Source: Labrys miyagiensis (GTDB lineage: Bacteria; Pseudomonadota; Alphaproteobacteria; Rhizobiales; Labraceae). Taken from it: a DNA stretch of 64,000 bases. The DNA lies in NCBI RefSeq assembly GCF_030160835.1, contig NZ_BSPC01000080.1, positions 62,001 through 126,000 on the forward strand. The letters run 5' to 3'. Each line of letters begins with the position of its first letter. Position 1 is the stretch's first letter. This document shows positions 59,005 to 64,000 of the stretch, piece by piece. The notes under the pieces were generated by a model, which saw nothing but the letters and a program-made list of their open reading frames with translations, made no database searches and had not been told where the DNA came from. The translations under genes and the position numbers were made by a program.

Positions 59005-60363
59005 ATGATCGTGCTCGAGATACCCTGGATCGATCCCGTTGAAGCCGCCGCTGCATTGGCGGAACAGCCACGCCTCGCTCTGCTCGACAGTGCCATGGCG
59101 CATGAGAGCCTGGGGCGCTGGTCCTACCTCGCCGCCTCACCCTTTGGCCGTTTCACCGTGGTCAACGGTGCTGCCTACTGGAACGAGGAGGCGCTTGCGG
59201 AAGGGCCTATGGCAGCTCTGCGCACCATCCTCGCCCGCCACGCCCGCCCTTCTGTCCCCGGTGGGCCACCCTTCACCGGCGGGGCCATCGGCTCGATCGC
59301 CTATGAGGCGGGCCATCTGTTCGAAGCCTTCGGTCCGAGCGTTCCGCTGTCTGCAAGCGACACGACGCAGATCGACCTGCCCTTCTATGACCGTCTGTTT
59401 GCCTTCGACATGATCGAACAGCGTGCCTTCGCCATCGCGCCGGATGAGGCCAGCGGCCAGGCGCTCTATCGCCAGTTGGAAGGTACGCCGCGGCATAGAC
59501 CAGCCCCGGCGGGCCTGGCCTGGCGCGACAGCCTCAGCCGCCCCGACTACGAGGCCGAGGTGGCCCGTGTCGTCGCCTATATCCGTGAGGGTGACATCTT
59601 CCAGGCCAACCTCTCCCATCGTTTCTCGGCCACACCCCGAGGCGGCGCCGACGCGCTCGCAACCTATCGCGCCCTCCGCCGTGCCAATCCCGCGCCATTC
59701 GCGGCGCTCCTGGTCGATGGCGAGCGCTTCATCGCCTCGACTTCGCCGGAACGCTTTTTGCGCCTCGACAAAGGCGAGGTGGAAGCGCGGCCGATCAAGG
59801 GCACCAAGCGCCGCAGCACTCACACCGCGCTCGATGCCACCATTGCCCAATCCCTCGTGCGGAGCGAGAAAGATCGGGCGGAAAACATTATGATCGTTGA
59901 CCTTCTGCGCAATGATCTCTCGCGCGTTTGCGAAGCGGGCAGCGTCCAGGTGCCCGTGCTTTGCGGCATCGAGACCTACGCCTCTGTGCATCATCTCACC
60001 TCCGTGGTCACCGGGCGCCTGAAGGCGGGCCGCGACGTCACCGACCTGATCACCGCAACCTTCCCCGGCGGTTCCATCACCGGCGCGCCCAAGATCAGGG
60101 CCATGGAAATCATTGGTGAGTTGGAGCGCGAGCCGCGCGGCATCTATTGCGGCGCCATCGGCTGGATCGGCTTTGACGGAGCCGCCGATCTCAATATCGC
60201 CATCCGTACCCTGACCTTCGACGGCCGCGACCTCCATGTCCGCGCCGGCGGCGGCATCACGCTGCTTTCGGATCCGGCCGGTGAATATGAGGAGACCCTC
60301 GCAAAAGCCGAGCGCCTGCTCGGCGCCTTCGACGATCCCGCCCGCGAAGAGGCGGCGGCATGA
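59005..60363 (+). CDS. pabB: Aminodeoxychorismate synthase component I
   Basis: A 452-residue chorismate-binding enzyme: GGAIGSIAYEAGHLFE, YIREGDIFQANLSHRF, the PIKGTKRR motif whose Lys marks the PabB branch, DRAENIMIVDLLRNDLSRV and FPGGSITGAPKIRAMEII. With PabA it makes 4-amino-4-deoxychorismate for folate. First of four genes that overlap by four bases each, so translation is coupled through to folKP. ATG 59005 starts the protein. Confidence 0.95.
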   Translation: MIVLEIPWIDPVEAAAALAEQPRLALLDSAMAHESLGRWSYLAASPFGRFTVVNGAAYWNEEALAEGPMAALRTILARHARPSVPGGPPFTGGAIGSIAYEAGHLFEAFGPSVPLSASDTTQIDLPFYDRLFAFDMIEQRAFAIAPDEASGQALYRQLEGTPRHRPAPAGLAWRDSLSRPDYEAEVARVVAYIREGDIFQANLSHRFSATPRGGADALATYRALRRANPAPFAALLVDGERFIASTSPERFLRLDKGEVEARPIKGTKRRSTHTALDATIAQSLVRSEKDRAENIMIVDLLRNDLSRVCEAGSVQVPVLCGIETYASVHHLTSVVTGRLKAGRDVTDLITATFPGGSITGAPKIRAMEIIGELEREPRGIYCGAIGWIGFDGAADLNIAIRTLTFDGRDLHVRAGGGITLLSDPAGEYEETLAKAERLLGAFDDPAREEAAA

Positions 60364-60926
60364 TCCTCATCGTCGACAATTACGACTCCTTCGTCTTCAA
60401 CGTCTCGCGCTATTTCGAGGAAGCCGGCGCGGACTCGCTTGTGCTGCGCAACGATGCGGTGACGGTCGATGATGTCGAGCGGCTGGGAGCCAGGGCGCTG
60501 GTGTTCTCCCCAGGCCCGAAAACGCCACGGGATGCCGGTGCCTCGCTCGATCTGATCCGCACCTTCTCCGGCAAGCTGCCGATCCTCGGCATCTGCCTCG
60601 GCCATCAATGCATCGGCGAGGTCTTCGGCGGTCGCACCGCCCATGCCCGTACGCCGATGCATGGCCGCGCCTCGCGCATCGAGCACGAGGGCGGCGGCCT
60701 GTTCGGCGGCCTGCCGCGCCCCTTCGAGGCGGCGCGCTATCACTCGCTCATCGTCGAGCTCGACGATGGCGGCCCGCTTGAGGTCACCGCCCGCAGCGAC
60801 GACGGCGAGATCATGGCCGTCAGCCACCGCCAGCACCCGACTTTCGGCGTGCAATTCCATCCGGAATCGATTTTAACGCCGCACGGTCACGACATCATTC
60901 GTGCGTTCCTGGATCGGGTTCCGTGA
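60360..60926 (+). CDS. pabA: Aminodeoxychorismate synthase component II (glutamine amidotransferase)
   Basis: A 188-residue class I amidotransferase with Cys79 in GICLGHQ and His167-Pro-Glu169 in VQFHPES. It gives ammonia to PabB. Sequence alone does not separate it from TrpG, but the overlapping pabB and folate neighbours favour PabA. The ATG overlaps the pabB stop (ATGA) and the TGA overlaps the next start (GTGA). Confidence 0.93.
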   Translation: MILIVDNYDSFVFNVSRYFEEAGADSLVLRNDAVTVDDVERLGARALVFSPGPKTPRDAGASLDLIRTFSGKLPILGICLGHQCIGEVFGGRTAHARTPMHGRASRIEHEGGGLFGGLPRPFEAARYHSLIVELDDGGPLEVTARSDDGEIMAVSHRQHPTFGVQFHPESILTPHGHDIIRAFLDRVP

Positions 60927-61795
60927 GTTTTCTCATTCATCGCCTGCATGCGCTGCCAGCAACCGAAGGCGCTGCGATCAGCGTGCTCGATCGTGGCTTC
61001 CAGCTCGGGGACGGCGTGTTCGACACCATGGTGAGCTTCGGCGGCCGTATCTTCCTGCGCGATCGCCATATCGAACGCCTCAGACGCCATGCCGAGATCA
61101 TCGGCATCGGGACAGATTCGGTTCCTTTCGATGATATGATCGACCAGGTTCTCGCCGAGACAGGCAGCGAACATGCCATCATCCGCACCACGCTGACGCG
61201 TGGCCAGGCGCCGCGCGGATTGTGGCCGGGCGGCGCGGCGCAAGCGAGCTTGCTGGTCACGGCGCAGCCCTGGTCCCCGGCCTTGCTCGGCCAGCCTGCG
61301 CGGCTCTGCGAAGGGAGCATCCCGCGCAACCAGTATTCCCCGCTGTCGCGCATCAAGTCGCTGGCCTATCTCGACAACATCCTGGCCGCGCGCGAGGCAG
61401 CGGTTGCGAAGGTCGATGACGCCCTGATCCGAAATCTCGACGGCGCAGCCGTCTGCTCCACCATCGCCAATGTCTTCGCGGTGGTGGACGGCATGCTTGT
61501 CACGCCGCCACTCGAGGATGGCTGCCTTGATGGCATCATGCGCGCGCTCGTGCTGGAAGGGGCGACGGCCATGGGCCTGCATCAGGCCGAGCGCAGCCTC
61601 ACGCCCATCCTGCTTGCCCGAGCCGACGAGCTCTTCCTCACCAATTCCGTCCGGGTGATCCGGCCGGTCACCGCCTTGGCCGAGCGCAGTCTCCCCACCT
61701 CGGCTGTGACGGCACAGGTCCTCACCTGTCTCCTGGCGCGCATCGAGCGCGAGACTTCCATACGGCTCGATCCCACCGCGGCTCCACTTCCATGA
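60923..61795 (+). CDS. pabC: Class IV aminotransferase, probable aminodeoxychorismate lyase
   Basis: A 290-residue PLP enzyme of fold type IV with the Schiff-base Lys145 in LSRIKSLAYLDN, DRGFQLGDGVFDTMVSFGG at 23-41, the NVFAVVDG strand and LEDGCLDGIMR phosphate contact. Placed after pabB and pabA and before folKP, it most likely releases pyruvate from aminodeoxychorismate to form 4-aminobenzoate. Branched-chain or D-amino acid transaminase activity is the alternative. GTG start in a 4-base overlap. Confidence 0.9.
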   Translation: MSFLIHRLHALPATEGAAISVLDRGFQLGDGVFDTMVSFGGRIFLRDRHIERLRRHAEIIGIGTDSVPFDDMIDQVLAETGSEHAIIRTTLTRGQAPRGLWPGGAAQASLLVTAQPWSPALLGQPARLCEGSIPRNQYSPLSRIKSLAYLDNILAAREAAVAKVDDALIRNLDGAAVCSTIANVFAVVDGMLVTPPLEDGCLDGIMRALVLEGATAMGLHQAERSLTPILLARADELFLTNSVRVIRPVTALAERSLPTSAVTAQVLTCLLARIERETSIRLDPTAAPLP

Positions 61796-63102
61796 GTTCG
61801 TTGCCCATGATCTTCATCGCGCTTGGCGCCAACCTGCCCTCCCGCGAGGGTGCTCCGCGCGAAACCTTGCGCCGTGCCGTCTCGGCTCTTGCCTCGCATG
61901 GCCTCATTGTCGTTGCGCGCTCGCGCCTCTATCTCACCGAGCCGGTGCCGCGGTCGCGCCAGCCCTGGTATGCCAACCAGGTCATCGCCGTCGAGACCCA
62001 GCTTGCGCCGCATGAAGTGCTCGCCCTGCTGCTGAAAGTCGAACTGCTGTTCGGCCGTGAACGCAGCGAGCGCAATGCCTCCCGCACGCTCGACCTCGAT
62101 CTCATCGCCTATGGCCAGGAGGTCATCGCGACATCGGATCTCATCGTGCCGCATCCGCGCATGCATGAACGCGCCTTCGTGCTGGCGCCCCTGGCCGACA
62201 TCGCGCCGGACTGGCGCCATCCCATCACCGGCGAAACAGTACGCGCCATGCTTGCCGCAAGCGACCGCGCCAATGTGCGTGCGCTCAGGCCGGTGCCTCT
62301 CCTGATGGGCGTGGTGAATGTCACCCCGGATTCCTTCTCGGACGGTGGACGCTATGACGCGGCTGAGACTGCCATCGCCCACGCCCGCGCCCTGATGGAT
62401 GACGGGGCCGACATCCTCGACATCGGCGGTGAATCCACGCGCCCGGGCTCCAAGCCCGTCGACGTGGAGACGGAATGGGCCCGCATCGGCCCGGTGGTCT
62501 CGGCCCTGGCGAAGGAGGCGCGCGAACGCTTCCGGCTGGTCTCGGTCGACACCCGCCATGCCAAGACCATGGCCCGCGCCCTGGCGGCCGGCGCCAGCAT
62601 GATCAACGACATCACCGCCCTCGACGATCCAGCGAGCCGCGAAGTGCTGGCGGGCACCGACGTGCCCGTGATCCTCATGCATATGCAGGGCGATCCCCAG
62701 AGCATGCAGCTCAGCCCCTGCTATCAGGATGTGGTGAACGAGGTGCGCTCCGAACTCGACCGCAAATGCGAGCGGGCGATCAGGGCCGGCATTGCCGGCT
62801 CGCGTCTGTGGCTCGATCCCGGCCTCGGCTTCGGCAAGACGCTGGAGCACAATCTGGCACTGCTCGATGCGACGCCGCAGCTGCGCACGCTTGGCTACCC
62901 CGTGCTGATCGGCGCCTCGCGCAAGAGCTTCATCCGCGGTGTCGACCGCGAAGGGCCGGCCTCCGAGCGTCTCGGCGGCTCGGTGGCCGCCGCCATTTCC
63001 GCCGCCCAGCGTGGCGCCGATGCGGTGCGGGTGCATGACGTCGCCGAGACGCGTCAGGCGCTTGCGGTCTGGAGCGCGGTCGAGGGACAGGCAATGGCGT
63101 GA
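61792..63102 (+). CDS. folKP: Fused HPPK-dihydropteroate synthase (FolK-FolP)
   Basis: A 436-residue bifunctional protein. Residues 1 to about 160 are HPPK (FIALGANLPSREG, YANQVIAVET, RTLDLDLIAYG, HPRMHERAFVLAPLADIAP); from about 167 it is dihydropteroate synthase (LLMGVVNVTPDSFSDGG, DIGGESTRPG, DPGLGFGKTLEHN, GASRKSFIRG). It pyrophosphorylates 6-hydroxymethyl-dihydropterin and joins it to 4-aminobenzoate. No frameshift or stop lies between the domains and the linker is only a few residues. Fusion in this order is known in Rickettsia, Chlamydia, fungi and plants; it is unusual for Hyphomicrobiales. The start overlaps pabC (ATGA). folB is not in the window. Confidence 0.95.
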   Translation: MSSLPMIFIALGANLPSREGAPRETLRRAVSALASHGLIVVARSRLYLTEPVPRSRQPWYANQVIAVETQLAPHEVLALLLKVELLFGRERSERNASRTLDLDLIAYGQEVIATSDLIVPHPRMHERAFVLAPLADIAPDWRHPITGETVRAMLAASDRANVRALRPVPLLMGVVNVTPDSFSDGGRYDAAETAIAHARALMDDGADILDIGGESTRPGSKPVDVETEWARIGPVVSALAKEARERFRLVSVDTRHAKTMARALAAGASMINDITALDDPASREVLAGTDVPVILMHMQGDPQSMQLSPCYQDVVNEVRSELDRKCERAIRAGIAGSRLWLDPGLGFGKTLEHNLALLDATPQLRTLGYPVLIGASRKSFIRGVDREGPASERLGGSVAAAISAAQRGADAVRVHDVAETRQALAVWSAVEGQAMA

Positions 63103-63104
63103 GG

Positions 63105-63340
63105 CTGGGAGCCTGGTCTGCGTGTCCGAGGCGCCAACTTCGCGGGGGAGCGCGACGCTCACCCTCCCCTTGATGGGGAGGGTCGGACCGAAGGTTCGGG
63201 GTGGGGTGACCTTCTTCGCAAATGGCGCAGCTTCGTTTCCAACTCCATTCTGGAAAGGTTGCGCTTTCCGCCCCACCCCGGCCTTTCAGGCCGACCCTCC
63301 CCATCAAGGGGAGGGTGAGGGCGCGGCGCTCGGCTCCCAG
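63105..63340. repeat. Composite inverted repeat between folKP and the rhomboid gene
   Basis: Outer arms CTGGGAGCC (63105-63113) and GGCTCCCAG (63332-63340) enclose a perfect 27-base pair of arms: 63160-63186 (CACCCTCCCCTTGATGGGGA...) and 63291-63317. A further GGGGTGGGG/CCCCACCCC pair lies inside. It begins two bases after the folKP stop and ends one base before the rhomboid stop. Confidence 0.88.
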
Positions 63341-63341
63341 G

Positions 63342-64000
63342 TCACACCACCCGCCGCAACCTCGGCTGCTTGTCGAAGAAACGGAAAAGCAGCAACCCGG
63401 TCAGGAAGCCGCCGATATTCGCCGGCCAGGAGGCCACGCCCTGGGTCCCCGGCAGGATGTAGGGGCTGACGGCGTTCCAGGCGGTGATGAAGCCGAAGAC
63501 CGCCAGCCAGATGCGCACATTCTGGTCGGCAAGCGCATCGCGCAGGGTCCAGGCAGGCTTGCGGAAGGCGGCGCCGCCAGCGACGCGGAAGGCGTTCATG
63601 GGCGAGCCGCCCTTGAACAGGAAATGGATGGAGGCGGCGAAAAGGCCGGCGAGGCCGCCGCCGGCGCCGACCAGCGCGGTCGGCCTGCCCCAATAGATCA
63701 GCAGGCAGGCGATCGAGCCGCCAATGACGCAGAGCGCGGTGAAGGCGAGGAAACGCCAGGTGCCGAAGCGCCAGGTCACCGCCGCACCCAGCACCAGCAA
63801 CGCCGCACCATTGATCATAAGAGTGCCCGGATCGGACTGCAGGAAGAAAGTGGTCAGAAAACTTGTGACGCTGGTGACATAACCGCCCGGCAGGGTCCCC
63901 GCCACGCCGCTGCTGGGGTCGTAGCGCAGTGGGATGAAGGCGAGGGCAAGGTCGATCCAGTTCGCCCAGGCCGATGGCAATATTGCGCGCACAATATGGA
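63342..64000 (-). CDS. Rhomboid-family protein lacking catalytic residues (5' end cut by window)
   Basis: The frame stays open to the window edge, so the N-terminus is outside; the visible part is about 219 residues with five or six membrane segments. The TM4 motif reads LVGAGGGLAGLFAA where active rhomboids have GASG: Ser is Gly. The TM6 segment reads WPANIGGFLTGLLLF where the catalytic His should precede the GG: it is Asn. The HxxxN motif near TM2 has lost its His but kept Asn (LMIN). It should be an inactive pseudoprotease. Confidence 0.8.
   Translation of the reverse strand, partial: HIVRAILPSAWANWIDLALAFIPLRYDPSSGVAGTLPGGYVTSVTSFLTTFFLQSDPGTLMINGAALLVLGAAVTWRFGTWRFLAFTALCVIGGSIACLLIYWGRPTALVGAGGGLAGLFAASIHFLFKGGSPMNAFRVAGGAAFRKPAWTLRDALADQNVRIWLAVFGFITAWNAVSPYILPGTQGVASWPANIGGFLTGLLLFRFFDKQPRLRRVV

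Noticed and set aside
61375-61585. Short reverse-strand frames inside pabC and folKP
   Set aside because: They are shadows of the four overlapping folate genes, which account for every base of the region.

Overview
The window is chromosomal DNA of an alphaproteobacterium, most likely in the Hyphomicrobiales (Rhizobiales). The inference rests on high GC, cckA, a Porin_2-type porin, a DUF1476/ATPase-inhibitor-zeta gene, the three-part PurS/PurQ/PurL enzyme, the purL-bolA-grxD gene order, and a GTTC-N7-GTTC SOS box upstream of recA. I do not commit to a genus. There are no tRNA or rRNA genes, no CRISPR array, no phage and no transposase. Nearly all of the sequence is housekeeping and transport genes; the unusual content lies in the gaps and in a few diverged proteins.

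Layout. 1-11.7 kb: purine synthesis (purC, purS, purQ, purL) with interleaved lipoproteins, KptA, an APC permease, an FAD monooxygenase coupled to a one-domain AsnC-type protein, then bolA and monothiol grxD. 11.7-12.8 kb: a degenerate cytochrome b that keeps the PEWY motif and one haem ligand pair but has lost the other pair. 12.8-25.6 kb: EamA/LysR divergent pair, two GSTs, rpsD, murI, a CYTH protein, a TrmJ-like methyltransferase, icd, a RidA-like protein, a FemAB-like protein and a HIT protein. 25.6-36.5 kb: RhlE-like helicase with a repeat-encoded tail, anmK-mce, tyrS, psd-pssA, and a complete polar amino-acid ABC transporter facing a DDAH-like amidinohydrolase. 36.8-45.6 kb: alaS, a HIBADH-family dehydrogenase, recA with its SOS box, a porin and a class I fumarase. 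45.7-52.8 kb: a cobalamin riboswitch leading into gbcA-gbcB (oxygen-dependent glycine betaine demethylation), a small unknown protein, and B12-dependent metH with its own SahR-like operator. 53.0-64.0 kb: cckA, a FliO-like gene, benE, a tightly overlapped pabB-pabA-pabC-folK/folP operon ending in a fused HPPK-DHPS protein, and a rhomboid homologue lacking its catalytic residues.

The most striking pattern is a family of paired-hairpin elements, nine loci called A to I here. Each has two inverted arms of about 28-32 bp built on GGGAGCGCGGAC...GTCCGC, and each arm can also fold on itself. In most loci the variable arm core is mirrored in the partner arm. Several loci begin directly after a stop codon, and two fill the gap between convergent genes exactly, stop codon to stop codon. 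Three carry a related terminator-like hairpin in the loop, two share a nested hairpin in opposite arms, one is a doublet inside a doublet, and two place the AGGA of the next gene at their edge. The architecture resembles REPINs mobilised by RAYT transposases. Four other kinds of dispersed inverted repeat are also present.

The second highlight is the B12 riboswitch on the oxygen-dependent betaine demethylase, which suggests that cobalamin starvation is met by a B12-independent route for betaine methyl groups, next to the B12-dependent methionine synthase.
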